DNA from: Metopolophium dirhodum
Lineage: Eukaryota; Arthropoda; Insecta; Hemiptera; Aphididae
Direction: 5' to 3'
Length of the DNA stretch: 64,000 nucleotides
Assembly: GCF_019925205.1 (NCBI RefSeq)
Contig: NC_083562.1
Location: forward strand, 17,670,001 to 17,734,000
The notes under the pieces are model-generated. The model saw only the letters and a list, made by a program, of their open reading frames with translations. It made no database searches and had not been told where the DNA came from. Shown here piece after piece: positions 1-12,911 of the stretch (positions are counted from its first letter, which is position 1; each line of letters begins with the position of its first letter). Position numbers and translations under genes: made by a program.

Positions 1-909
1 AAGTTAATTTTTTATAATGTACTATAGTAAACATTTGAACGTTTATTACAATATACGTATATTATACATAGATTTCAAGTATGATTATTTTTAGTTTTTT
101 TTTTTGAAAGTTACCCACCTACTACAATACAAGACACTTTATTTTTATATTTTGAACATCTATATAAACTAAATTTCAGACCCATAGTTTAGTATTTAAA
201 GTTTGTATGATCAAAGTCGTGGAACCAAATTTTATCAGACTCTACTAGAATGTTGTAGTTAAATTAAACTATAATATAGGTATGTGGAATAACAGTACCT
301 AACCTTCTATTATAATTTCTTATGAATATAATATTTTAAGTAATAACTCAAATTTAGCACTTTTACGGTACTTAATACATTTTCCTAATATTTTAACAGA
401 AATTATGGAGCTAAAAATATAGAAATACCTATATTATGTCACGGTCCATAGTTGATAGTTTTGTTTCATTTATAATAATAATGCTTTTTAATATACTTTT
501 TCATAAATTAATATTTATTACAGTTGGCTTTTATGATTTATTTGAACTATTAGTACGTATTTTTTTGGGGAGATCCCTATTATTACAACACCGTTACCAA
601 TATGCGTTTTTTTCTGGTTAGTTAATATAATTCCATGTTTTCATGATTTCTTCGTATTTATGCTTATTTTCTTAAAATATTTTTATATTTTCGGTTCATC
701 CGTTACCTACCTACCAAGTGTGTAAATAAAGAATTTTTTTTGTAAGCCAATTTGAATTATTATTTATTAATTTAAAAAAATTTTAATAAAAACGTTTTCA
801 TTCAGTATTTTTTTGAATATTTTATTATTTTTAATATTTTTGAATATTTCAGTGCATATATTTGCCTGTTTTTAGTGCATACATGCAGGCAAATATTTAA
901 CACTTAAGA

Positions 910-1042
910 GGATGTCAGATTTTTAGCGCACCATTTATTTCTCTCTCCGACCCACGCACAATCATTTTAGTGTTTTCTTAATCGTACATTTGGTATGCTA
1001 CGCGTGGGTCAAAGATGGAAAACAAATAGTGCGCTGACATCC
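910..1042. mobile_element. MITE-like hairpin element, 133 bp (left-arm copy)
   Basis: The ends are inverted: GGATGTCAG at 910-918 and CTGACATCC at 1,034-1,042. Inside them a second inverted pair is GCGCACCATTTATTT against AACAAATAGTGCGC, and the middle holds GACCCACGC against GCGTGGGTC. There is no coding capacity. The same 133 bp block lies at 51,233-51,365 in the right arm, so it predates the arm duplication. No clear target-site duplication was seen. A further hairpin, ATTTGCCTG against CAGGCAAAT at about 856-895, abuts it on the left. Confidence 0.6.
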
Positions 1043-1429
1043 CAACCAGCAACAAGTTTACACGAGTGAGCTGGGTATGGCTCCATCATAGATAATAAAG
1101 ATATGGATAGGACATAATGGTCTTATCAGCGGTCTTCGTCCTTCGAGGGGAACAACTGAGGCCAAATAAAGTATACTCATATCGAGTATCGACTATCAAT
1201 ATAAAGGAGCCTCAATTGCCTTCCCCTCCGGGAACGCCGCCTCAAATGTATTTAACATAGGCGTAGACTATCCATGGTGTCAAAAATCAGAGGATCAACT
1301 TGATAATCAAACACTTAAGTTCGGCAACCTAGCTGCAGCAACTCAGGATCTTTTTATTCAAAGTGTTCTAATGAGTCATAAGAAGGTTAGTTAGGTAAAC
1401 CTATGGTTAGTTGAAGCTAGTGGCCTTTG

Positions 1430-1980
1430 CAATTCAAGATCTTTTCCTACGTATTCGGCATTGTTAACATAACTATTCTACCTTTACACTTTTTCTTCCC
1501 CCGTCTCTCACAGCTATATACAGGTTCAGCCACTCTCATTCCACACCTCCATATGATCGGTATTCTGTCTATCCATCTCTTCTTCAGTCTTCTCGCCCCT
1601 CATTTCCCACCTAAATTAACTAACTTCTATAACCACTCTCACTATCTCTTATCATACAGCGACCGAACCACCTAAACCTATTCTCTCTTGTTTTCACTAC
1701 AATATGTACACTAACCTACACTACCCTTAATTAATTAATTTCTTATTCTATCCTCTTTTGTACCTTAACACCTAACTTATTATTCTCATGTCTGCTACCC
1801 TCACTCCACTTACCTACCCTAACCTTACATTTCTTTTTCATCTTTCCCTTTCATACACCAAACATTCTGAAATCCTGTTGACCCATTTCCTTATCTTCGC
1901 CATATCACATACTTCCTAATTCCCATTCACTCAGTCTCTAGTTACCTACAAGTCATCGTACTTGATTATCGGTGAAAATA
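1430..1980 (-). pseudogene. Decayed LINE reverse-transcriptase C-terminus (left arm)
   Basis: On the minus strand the translation gives pieces typical of the last part of LINE ORF2: a RENRFRWFG-like piece and then RRLKKRWIDRI near 1,560-1,620. Stop codons break every frame. The plus-strand open frame over the same bases (1,427-1,675) is an antisense shadow. The mirror copy reads plus at about 50,290-50,850 in the right arm. LINE clade cannot be assigned. This is a remnant with no inferred function. Confidence 0.45.
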
Positions 1981-2559
1981 TTTAAATATCATTGAGTTAA
2001 TTCCCTACTAGAAAGAATTGCTTAAAAAAATATCATACCTCACCAATTTTCTAATTTTGAACACGACTTTATTGATAGCCCGAATAGTGTTATACCAGTA
2101 TAGTTACAATACAAATATTGAAAAATTTCGGGCAATACATACTTTGATCAATTAACAATAATAAAAAAAAAAACCTACTGAGAAATAAGAAAATACATAC
2201 CCCGTGACGGAATCAAAATCTGCTACGAAACTGAGTCTTCGAAGCACTGAAACGTTCACACATTTCAATCTGCTTATGATATAATATTATTCCCAGTTTG
2301 ATAACTTTCACTGACGAATACCATTTCTGAAATAACACGCATCTTATGCAGTAAAATGTTCTACAATATTCTAATGACCTATGCGTTACAGTCTACAGAT
2401 ATTATATAAACCTACCAATAAATACCTAATATTAATTTTTATTACACAGAGTTTGTATTTTTAAATGTTGTATTCAAGGATTTATTAGTTTTATTTTTAT
2501 ACCTAACAAAAATTACATTTATTCACAAGTCAGTTATCAACTAGAACTCGACTACGAGA

Positions 2560-2848
2560 AAGACAGCGTTTGGATTGTACGGACTGGCGTATAATTTATT
2601 ATTATTATACATTGCGCCTTTGGTAGGTAGTAGTAAACGTATATGCTTCTAGTTAACAGATTTTCGTGACAATAAAAATTTAATTCAAGTCTAAAAAGTA
2701 AGTAAATGTAAGCCCCAAAATAATATGAAAATAAACTTATGCATAAACATCGACTTTTTCAGTGAAACCTAGCTGTACTGCAGCACACGCTGTCGTCGAA
2801 GAAACAGCTATCTTCATCCGTCTCTATCTCTCTCTACATCTCGCTAAT
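2560..2848 (-). pseudogene. Small spliced unit U4' (left arm), degenerate
   Basis: This is the left-arm copy of a repeated gene-like unit, read on the minus strand. The exon 2 region (about 2,741-2,848) aligns with U1 through a shared DSCFF stretch and an ARFH-KSRCL stretch, but it is broken. The start ATG is ACG, a TGA falls where U1 has CGG, the donor GT is AT and the acceptor AG is lost. Exon 3 keeps the shared AATTAAATTTTTATTGTC-type block at about 2,660-2,690. Its right-arm partner has lost exon 2 altogether. Confidence 0.4.
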
Positions 2849-3899
2849 CGAAACTTATCTAGTATACAATACTAGTATCTTTATGATCTGTAATATATTC
2901 TAGTGTTCGATGAAAAAGATTGAAATAAGATAAAAATACATATTTTTTTGGTTTTGAATATGAAAGCTGTGAGACGATTGATATGAATTTTGTGAGAAAT
3001 CTAGAGGTACTAGAAAACTGAGACGAGTGTGTTGAATGAAATAAATTAAAAAATTGAAAAACACAACAATCGCTTAAAAATTAATTTAATTCAAATAATG
3101 AGATGAACCTTATTAGACCATTTAAATTTTCCAGAACGAGCCCCCAGTTGTTGGTCGCATGCTAGTTTTTACTAGACCACAAGTTTATAGACATTCTATA
3201 ATGCATTCTCCTACCGGTGGCCCTAGACACTGTTGGGGAAATAATATTTCTTTAGTAATTAAATTACGATACGAATAATAAGTTACGTAGGTACTTGTCC
3301 AATACTCGACTACCAGAATTTAAATTAATGAATGTGATATACCTAGGTAACCTATCAATCGATTCTAAAACAGAAACTTAACCTAGGTACAAATAATATC
3401 ATAATATCAAATAGTGAAATGTGAACATTTGAAGAAAATTTCCTATAGGTATATCCCGTAAAACCCCCAAAATAAAACGTACGTTTGAGGTGTTCTCTTA
3501 AAACCCAAATGTTTAATACCCGTATCCCGTATGCGTAGAAAATGTATGTTTCACATTTAACGAAAACTAAAACTATCGTGACGGAACGGAATTACGAAGA
3601 ACGTATAAGACAAAAATAATCGTCACCAAGTGGTAGGTATAATCTGCTATGTACTTACAAATCATATTAAATAACATTAATCATTATGTACCTATTTTCT
3701 TATTTTATTAGGTAGGTATAAAAACCTACCTTATTCCTACTTATAAAAGCATTGCCTAATCATTGATTTCAAATTTTAAAAATTATTCTACTATAACAAT
3801 AAATTAACAGTTGTAGGCAAAGTATTATAATTTAAGGTATTTTTCATAATATCTTAATTTTTGTACAGTGTACACCTATAACAACTGGATTTTAAAAAC

Positions 3900-3962
3900 T
3901 ACTCTACGCCTAGCGAGTATAAGTTTGTCTGACAATAAATATTTACATTAAGTCTACCGTCC
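3900..3962 (-). pseudogene. Small spliced unit U3' (left arm), exon 3 only
   Basis: On the minus strand the exon 3 block GTAAATATTTATTGTCAGAC is present at about 3,928-3,950. The sequence then jumps straight to the upstream flank. The 317 bp holding exon 2, its intron donor and the upstream region in the right arm (48,990-49,307) are missing here. This is a deletion remnant of U3. Confidence 0.45.
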
Positions 3963-6029
3963 TAATCATAGAAAATATATATATGGTCCTAACCGATGGA
4001 TGATGTATATTTTTACATTATCTTCAAAAAAACATTTATTAGTTTCTATGCGGTAAATTGAACTCAAATTTACAATATAGATAACGGTTTTTTTACTTGG
4101 TAACCATTTATTTATTACTTGGTTTATTAACAAATTCTAATTGATATAAAATAGTAATTAAATAAAAAATAGTTTTATTGATCCCAATACTTAAAAATAA
4201 TGTTTCAAATAAAATAATAAAAAGAATTTAAGAAATACCTATTTAATACATAAATAACAAAATAACTAAATAAATTCGTATTTTTTTTAAAACATTTTCA
4301 CGCCTCCTCTCTTACGAAATTGGGTCACTTCTCCTTAGAGTAGCATAGGAGGTTATGAACACTTGAAATTGTGCATGTTAAAAAATCAGCCATATCCTCC
4401 TCCCCCCCCCCCTTGACAAAATCATTTGACTCATTTAGCTACTTTTTGAATTAAGAACGTTACATTGAACATACAAAACGGTATACCTACCTACATAATA
4501 GTTATCAACCTAAAACGTTAAGTTATAAATAGGACGTAGATTTAAATGCATTAAAAACAAGAAAAATGCCTTAAAATATTTGACTTCAACCCATATAAAT
4601 GTTCTAATTTCATTTTTCAATTCGTTGATAATATATGAAACGAATTCTTTGCTTGGGCAGCAATGTTTTAGAAAATTCAGAAAATGCAGTTTATATTTAA
4701 ATATTATAAATAATAATTTCTGATGCATTCATGCTGAAGAGTGAGGGGGTGGACAATCAGCCGAACCGAAATCTAACATCTTAAACACTTAATATAAACA
4801 ATTTTTCACACACGCGTCATGGTATGAAAATAAAAAATATTTATAATTCATATTTATACCGATTTATGCCGATCTTCTATATTAATAATAATTATAAATA
4901 TATAGCAATAACAAATCATTTTTGAATAGCGGCCCACCTGAAAGTTCCCAGTATCCCGCCGGCACAGTCCGCCCCTGGTTCATATTGTAACCAAAAAATC
5001 TATTATAAACACAGTTACTTTTTATCGATATTATAAGTTAAAATTTGGACGAAATTACATATTAAAACCAAGAAGAACGATTATAGTTATTTTGTTGTAA
5101 TTTAAAAATAGTAGGTATTCGCGGATTTATGAAACTTTTAGAGTATATTATTATAATTTATATACACGATGACACTTTCAAATGTAATTTTTTGGGCAAA
5201 AATGACTTTAACCTACTATATTGTAGGTACTAATGCCTAATAGTAAAAGAAATTACTTTAATCTCAGTATAAGTTATTAGTTAACGATATCTTTGCTCAG
5301 AATCGTTTTTCGTTTGTTCGTTTTGTATTTTAATAATTTATCCATGGATATGTTATTATTACTAATAATTATAGTAGGTGTGTTTGTTCTATTTCATTAA
5401 TTATTTTAATACTATACCAATAAATTATATATAAATTAATAATTTTTGAAGCATTGTGTTCGAAAAAATTTAAATAAATGTGATTTTAATTAGAGTCTTA
5501 ATTTAATTTGAGTCTAACCTACCTATATGTAAAAAATAAATAAATTTAATAATAACTGTTTAACTTTTAGGGACATAAAAGGTAACAGATTCGTGTATGT
5601 AGTATTACACTATTTATATATAGGTATATTACGAGTATACGAGTATATGAGTAGATGCATTATTCATAAGTGCGCACACGTCAGGATAGGCTGCAGTTGA
5701 CCATTCCGTGAATATTACTTTTATGTGTACTTGGTTATACGTCCCTAATCCCTATGATTTAGAATATATAGATATTAGGTGAACAATAGAAGTTAAGTAT
5801 GTGACACTAAATTAATAGTTACCTATAACTTATAATAACGTTGTATTTGGAACAAAAAATTACCAGTTATTAATTAAAATTGTATCTTATGAGTTTATGA
5901 CTATTATCAGTTATAAGCTATAACATATATTTCTATAAATTAAACCAAAACATATATATATTAAGTACCTTATATAGGTAAGCTCCTATTAATTATAATT
6001 ATTCTACGAACAGGGACTGGAAAAACGAC

Positions 6030-6300
6030 GACGACGTTTATATCTTGCGTATTTTATACATTTCTGGTTCGGAACTAAAATATGTGCATACAACACTTGG
6101 ATAGCACATTTTTCGTGACATTAAATATTTATTTTAAGTCTTAAAAGTAAATTTAAGCCACAAAAGAATATAAAAACAAACTTACTTTAATTATCGACTC
6201 TTTTGGCGGAATCCGTGACGTGTGTGAACTGCGACGCCCATGAGGAAACGCTCCAGATTACAGAACTTAGAATATTGTAATTTATGAAAAATAAAATTGC
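6030..6300 (-). ncRNA. Candidate small spliced transcript unit U2' (left arm)
   Basis: Minus strand. A short frame runs from ATG at 6,239-6,241 to TAA at 6,191-6,193 (16 codons, MGVAVHTRHGFRQKSR). A donor CAAAGTAAGTTTG-type site follows at 6,185, then an intron of about 47 bp and the exon 3 block TTAAATATTTATTT...CGTGACA near 6,110-6,140. The frame's end (FR-x-K-S-R) resembles U1 and U3. An alternative frame through the same exon (6,187-6,381) begins with an SKKLTAF-ILFFIN stretch that looks like a short hydrophobic leader and is shared with the right arm, but its end differs between arms. Function is unknown; it is either a short transcript or a microprotein gene. Confidence 0.4.
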
Positions 6301-7194
6301 ATGAAACGCAGTAAGTTTTTTGCTCATGTTTTCTTTGCTTATTGAAATTTTAGAATTTTTAATCGACTGTGTCTCCTGCAACGATTTTGAGATTTGCTAT
6401 AGATAAATAAATAAAATGATATTGATATTATACTAGGTACGCCAATATGATGAATCCACGGATATTATATAATGCGACTTTTTATATCAAAGAGTTCCGT
6501 GTTAAGGACCAATTTGTTTATTGAAATTTGATATGACAATAAAACAAAATTGGTTTTAAATTTTGAATTTGAATTATAATAATATGATATAGGTATTATT
6601 TAAATTATTATTTTAGTTTATCAATTTAATTATTGATTAAGGTGCACCATGGTGAATAGATATCAGAAGCACAAGAATTTTTTTATAAAAGTATATTGTA
6701 TTTTATGAATTATTAAATAAAAATGTGATGACTGGATTTTAGAGTTAACATAAAGCCATAAACGTATACAGTAAATTCATCAAATACCATAATACCAACT
6801 AGATTTCTAAAACTCTAAGTATATAATTTAAGATTCTGAGCGGATCGATGACTGTATTAATTTTATAATGATGTGTTCTTTATTTTTTTAATATTTTCAA
6901 TTATTTTTTCTTGTGGTCTGTGTAAATATATTTTTGGTGTTTTAAGGCTGCTGTAAGATCAATTTATGAGAATCCTTGCATTAAATTGTTAGGATTATTT
7001 GATATGAATAATTATTTTATAGAAGATACTTATTTATAGGTAAGTCGATCAGAAACTATATTTACACTGAATATGTTAATAGTAAAAAGCTATTAAAATA
7101 TCTATTATTTGTATTTGTTTGTTAATAATAATTAAAACTTAAATATAAGTAGTTATCTTGTTCCTTTCATAAAATGTTTTTTAATTATTTTTAC

Positions 7195-7438
7195 GAAGAC
7201 GGTCTCGCGTATTTTATACATTGCGCTTTTGGGATTAAACTTATAAATGCTTCTACGTAACCCAGTTAACAGATTGTCCGTGGCAATAAATATTTAATTT
7301 AAGCCTAAAAAGTAAATGTAAAATAGTAATAATATGAAAACAAACTTACGCGTAAGCATCGACTCTTCCGGTGAAACCTAGCTAGAGTGCCGCCGCCGCC
7401 GAAGAAACTATCTTTATCCATCTTCATCTCGCTCTGAA
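7195..7438 (-). ncRNA. Candidate small spliced transcript unit U1' (left arm)
   Basis: Minus strand. Acceptor TTTCAG is followed by exon 2 (7,350-7,438), donor GTAAGTTTG, a 45 bp intron (7,305-7,349) ending TTTTTAG, and exon 3 from 7,304. A frame starts at ATG 7,425-7,427 (MKMDKDSFFGGGG...), ends exon 2 with FHRKSRCLR in phase 0, and stops two codons into exon 3 (27 aa). The right-arm partner U1 has the same start, ending, intron phase and stop despite base differences, which suggests the frame mattered. There is no signal peptide or known domain. The layout (short exons, tandem copies, aphid-like genome) resembles Ya genes; that is inference. Confidence 0.45.
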
Positions 7439-7867
7439 CTGAAACTTGAAAGTATCAAAATATATTATGAAAATAACCTGAATACCTGATCATAACGAAA
7501 TGTGTGAGTTTGTGTTAAAACTTACATTATAATGTATACGGCTCATAACTGTCGGTCTACATCGATGGCTTATTACTTATTTGTTCACTGAAATTATTAA
7601 AATTGTTTATCGTCGCCGACGAATGTCGAAAATTGACGATTGCCATAGATATTATAAAATATATTATTTACTATGATAAATCCATAGAACTTTATATTAT
7701 ACTAAGTATCTATACAGTCTATTGATAAATATTAAATCGTATGTACTTTTACAGAAAGTAGGTACTTTGTGATCAGCAATGTACCTATTCTGGTTATCTA
7801 TTTCAGTTATAGTTCGCATTCCAAATTTAACTGTGCGAAACTGGTCCGCAAGTTTATAGACATTTTA

Positions 7868-9684
7868 TTATTCGAATGCATTATCCCACCAGTTACTCTA
7901 GACACAGTGTTTGAGAAGTTATATTTTTTTGGTACCTAATTAAATTACAATATGAATTATTATAAGTTACCTATGTAGGTACTTGTCCAAAACTCGACTA
8001 CCGGGATTTAAATAAAAAAATGTGATTTATAGGTAATCTATTGGCTATTGATCTATTATAAAATAGAAATTTAACCTACCAATAATATCACGTTTTATCA
8101 AAATCCATTTTAGTTTTTGGTGTAACTTTAAGTCAAATGATCGTAGATAGCTCCCACATAGCATGCAAATATTAAATAAACATAAAATCAAAGTAGGCAA
8201 GTCAATGTTTAACCCTGAATAAGTATTGCCAACCAATTGGATATCAACTAAATTAATGTTAATTTAACACACTATAAATATGAAATGACATGGAACTCAA
8301 TATGAAATAAGTATATATACTTTAAGGTTTAAAAAACCTTTAATCGTCAAGGTTCGTTAAGTACTCTTTAAACATTCCTTAATATTGTTTAATATTGAAT
8401 AGATATTCTTTTAACACCAATATAACTTTTTTCACCTCCGATATATGTTTGTTGAATATTGAGCAGATTGTCGGTTTTTAACTAAAATATTCTAAAAAAT
8501 AATTATATAGGTATATTTACAGCAATTTTTATACAATTAATTAATAGAATATTTACAGCAATTTTTATAAAATTAATTAATAGAATATTTAATAATTAAA
8601 ATGTAAACTTAATAATTGCATAAAATTTCTTTATTATTTCAAAAATATTCAAAATATTTAATGTATTACATATTCAACATATATTGTTAAGCCCTATAAC
8701 AATATAATAATAGTAAAACATAATGTACCTATACATTTATTTAGAATATAATATAATAGTATATATAGTTGAAATATGATATAACTAAAAGGCAAACCTA
8801 GCCTAGCTATACTATATTGTACATAATAATTACAAAATTAAATGATATTCATATTCAATGAAACATTTCTTTTTTCTTTTTTATGTTGAATGGTGCTTGA
8901 ATGAGATAATACTTAATTTATTTTTCAATTTCATCGGTCGATGATTCATTATTCAATCGTTTAATTGATTTAACAGCATCTGGACAATAAAACAAATAAC
9001 AATAATAATTATAAAAACAAAAATTAATAATTGCATTTTAATGGTAGAAGGCATATTATTATAATATATTAAACACATATTCATATTCCATCCATTAAAC
9101 TCATATAGACCGGCATATATTACATTTATATGTATAATTATTATTTTAGATAATATAATATATCAAATATATAGGATTAAATTGCTTGAATCAAAGAAAA
9201 AGTATTAAATCATAGTTATAGCATTATTAAAATAGTTGTTTTGGAATTAAACATTTTGTATGTGAATTTTTGTAATTATTAAGTTCCATAAATAACTTAT
9301 TGACTAAAATATATAATGAAAGTTATTAATTTAAAAAGGTAGCTGTTATATAAGACATTAAGAGTAAAACAAATTCTTAGTTATATTATATACTACCAGT
9401 TATTCATAATATTATAATATAATAGACAAAGAGAAGTAATAGAAGAATTTATGAGTGCATATTACGTAAAAATAAATAATATATTTACAACATATATAAC
9501 TTACTAAATACCTATAACTTTTGAAATTGATAGATTTGCAAAACATTTTTTTTTATTTGCTCTGCCATTAAAATAATAGAAGGCTAAGATGTTGTCAGTG
9601 AACAAATATCCCATGATTCTTTTGACCATGACTTTGATACTTTTTCCGCCAAGTCCAGCTAACTGTTTAGTCTAAAATGTAATA
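7868..9684. other. AT-rich spacer, no gene seen
   Basis: There is no reading frame with recognisable content. The first 360 bases (to about 8,230) are a diverged direct repeat of 3,190-3,420, sharing the block GTAGGTACTTGTCC...CTCGACTACC. A 40 bp piece is duplicated in tandem at about 8,511-8,590 (TTTACAGCAATTTTTATA). The rest is low-complexity A+T. Confidence 0.6.
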
Positions 9685-12030
9685 AACAAAAAAAAAGGTG
9701 GATAAGTGGATGTCGCTCTGCTGTACGGTAGGTTACAAGTGGGTCACTGTAATGGATGGTGTTAAATTTGAATTCAATGATATAATATCATTGTATAAGA
9801 AAAACGATTCTGAGCGAAAACGGTCAGTCACCCTATGATATTACCAAGTATATTTGATGATATTATTGTGAATAAAGTAATTTATATATAACCTATTAAC
9901 GTGGAGCCTTGTTTTAAATTTTCAATCCTTAGCCATAAAAGTTAAACATTTTATAAATTTTTAACCACAAAATAATTAATAAATTATAAATTTGATAAAT
10001 GTTGTCAAAATTTGAACTTTAAATGCTTATAAAAAAAAATTGTGCAAATGTATTTTTAATATTTTTCAACTGCTATTAAAACGATATATCAGGAGTCTTG
10101 TATTAAATTTTTACACTTTTTGGCCCAACAGATAAAAATTTATTGATATTTATAGAAAAAAAAACTAAAAAAATTGAAAACTGACAATGTCCGTAAACAG
10201 CTCAAAAAGAGTCAAAATATTTTCAACATTTTATAGTGTATAGAAAATGCTAATATAAACATTCAGTGAAATTTTCAAGTATCTACAGTCATTCGTTTTT
10301 TAATTACAATAAAATAAAAAAAGGTGGGCAAGTGGATGTCGCTCTGCTGTACTGTAGGTTACAAGTGGGTCACTGTATAATGGATGGTATTAAATTTGAA
10401 TTCAATGATATATCATTGTATAAGAAAAACGATTCTGAGTGGAGACGATATGTCAGTCTAGGTATAAGACATATTATACACTTATCTATGGTATTAAAAA
10501 AAAAATTGACCTATAATAAATTCCAAATTAATCATATCACAATATCCATTAGGTACATATAACGCGTTATACATCAACAACAAACCGTGATACTATCATC
10601 ATAATATATCGATGAAAATATTACAAATTAGAAGTTTCAAGTGCCCACGAATAATATTATACAATCACAACAAAATAACTAAAATAGTTATTCTAGGTTT
10701 TTATGTAATTTCGTCCAAATTTGAACTTAAAATGACTATACAAATAAACTGTGCTTGTGTATTTTTTAGATTTTTTGGTAACCGAATTATCTATTTACAT
10801 GGAATCTTGTTTTAAATTTTCAATCCTTAGCTATAAAAACTGAACATTTTATAATTTATTAATTACAATGGTTGATAATTTTCGAGATTTTGATAAATTC
10901 TGTCCAAATTTGATCTTTAAATGCTTATAAAAAAAAACTGTGCCTATGTATTTTCAATATTTTTCAACTGCTATTGTAAAAATATATCAGGAGTCTTGTA
11001 TTAAATTTTTACACTTTTTGGCCCAACAGATAAAACTTTATTGATATTTATAGAAAAAAAAACTAAAAAAATTGAAAACTGAAAATGCCCGTAAACAGCT
11101 CAAAAAGTGTCAAAATATTTTCAAAATTGTATGGTGTATAGGAAATGCTAATATAAACATTCAGTGAAATTTTCATGTATCTACAGTTATTCGTTTTTGA
11201 ATTACAAGAAAATAAGGAAATCGGTACATGAGAAATCGAGTGAATATCTAATGTTGTAAAAATATGAATTTAAAACGCTCATAAAAATTTAATTTGACTT
11301 TCTTGTAGAAATTTTTTTTTTGATAAAGTTAGACAAACTTATGAGGAATCTTGTATTAGATTTTAAAATCTTAGATTTAAAAAGAAAATTTTTTATGAAT
11401 TTCTAACTCAAAATAATTTGCAAATTTTCGTGATTTTTCCGTATTTTTTCAAGATTTGAACTTTAAACGTGTATAAAAAAAAACTGTGACTAAGGATTTT
11501 TAATTTTTTTCATCTGCCTTTGAAACAATAACCTAGGAGCCTTCTATTAAATTTTCAAGCTTTTTTACCCAACAAATAAAATTTTATTGATATTTATAGA
11601 AAAAAAATTTAAAAAAACTGAAAACTGACAATGTCCGTAAACAGTTCAAAAAAAGTCAAATTATTTTCAAAATTGTATTGTGTATAGAAAATGCAAATAT
11701 AAACAACCAGTGAAAATTTCATGCATCTACGGTCATTTGTTTTAGAGTTACACCAATAACCAAAATCGATTTTGTTAAAAATCGATTTTGCGTAAAAATT
11801 CCCGTTTTTCCTTAATTTTTCTTTTGTTTTTCACATCGCTTTTGAAAACTACTGGGAAATTAAAATTTTGACCTCCCCAATGCACCAACGATATTCACTT
11901 TCCCATCGAACAAGATACTGAAGTCGAAAATCGAAGCATTATTTCGACTACTTATCGTGTACACAGACACAAAAATAAAAAAATAAAAAAAAAAAATAAA
12001 AAAAAAAATAAAGAAATAAAGTTTAATGTC
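9685..12030 (+). repeat. R1 interspersed repeat block (two head units plus tail)
   Basis: Two copies of a head motif, AAGTGGATGTCGCTCTGCTG, lie 624 bp apart at about 9,704 and 10,329. Each is followed by an imperfect palindrome around GAATTCAATGATAT and by AAAAACGATTCTGAG. The bodies repeat blocks such as CTGACAATGTCCGTAAACAG (10,170; 11,080 with one change; 11,625) and TTATTGATATTTATAGAAAA. The block ends in an A-rich run at 11,975-12,020. Related blocks lie at 19,380-20,010, 39,255-40,345 (reverse) and 41,560-42,633. No coding content was recognised, and the transposon class is unknown. Confidence 0.7.
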
Positions 12031-12911
12031 ATAAAATATTAAACATTCCATATAGGTAGTACTATAAGTATGTATATTATTATAATATAGTGATTATATC
12101 TATAGTAAAAATATATTTACATGTTACCTAAGTTAAGGACCTACTAAAATAATGTAGAATAGGAATAATAAGATATTAATAACCATTTAATAATTTGAAT
12201 TTGATAAAAAATATATAGATTTAATGTAATATGTATTTAATGTTACTAAGTCAAATCATTTTATTCTTTAGTAAAAACTTTTAATTTTAACCTTTAAAAT
12301 CATTCAATAAATAAAAGCTATACATATTTCTGTAACACAGAAGTCAACTAACACAAGTCCATTTTTTCAAATATTGAGTCAGTTCTATTGTTGGAATATT
12401 CTTTCTGTGATCTGTTTAATTGTATTTTAACGTAAGTCCAATTAACAATAAATGTATAGATAGTAAGAAGTATATTAACTTAAGTCCTAAACTATGATAG
12501 AAGTATAGAAACATATGTCTAGAGTGATACATAAGAAAAGTAAAGCGAAATAATATTTTTGAAATATACAATTGTAAGTGCATTGCAATACAAACATATT
12601 TGTATTGTCTCTCCAGTAAAAATGTCATTTTTGTGACTTGCGTTACATGACTTCTGTGGTACAGATTTATTTAACGAGTATTTAATTACATAAAAATGAT
12701 TTATCATAATTAAAACTAGGCATGAATGCATAATGAAAATATGTTTCACAATAGGTATATAGTTGTTATACGTTTTGTTAACATTAAAATACATTTGTAA
12801 TCGATTTAGTCTAAATAATTGACTTGAAACATTGTTTCAAAAACCATTAATTTAAGAAAAAAATTGTCTATATTTTATGAAGTCCAATAAATTATAAATG
12901 AAATTACTTAC
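12031..12911. other. AT-rich stretch, no gene seen
   Basis: Only short chance frames are present. It lies directly downstream of the last recognisable exon of the DUF4806 pseudogene, where two more exons would be expected. I could not find them here. Confidence 0.55.

Larger units (their letters stand above)
1..7867. repeat. Left arm of a large inverted repeat
   Basis: This segment reappears as its reverse complement at about 42,634-52,275. The first bases match the reverse complement of 52,245-52,275, and the inner end is the shared block containing CTGGTCCGCAAGTTTATAGA at 7,835-7,867. The arm may continue left of the window. Compared with the right arm it has extra sequence at about 2,216-2,540, 2,700-3,358 and 4,873-5,245. 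It lacks the right-arm blocks at about 43,357-44,165, 44,420-44,640, 46,075-47,485 and 48,990-49,307. Confidence 0.93.

Noticed and set aside
1427..1675. 82-codon plus-strand frame with hydrophobic residues, copied in the right arm
   Set aside because: It is antisense to a decayed LINE ORF2 tail, and the right-arm frame diverges at its end. A shadow is the simpler reading.
10266..10562. 98-codon frame over the R1 head
   Set aside because: The frame spans a repeat head found elsewhere in non-open form; no domain or conservation.
12519..12794. 91-codon minus frame as the missing DUF4806 exons
   Set aside because: Translation has none of the expected GGKSIK, FSYSGRG or similar strings.
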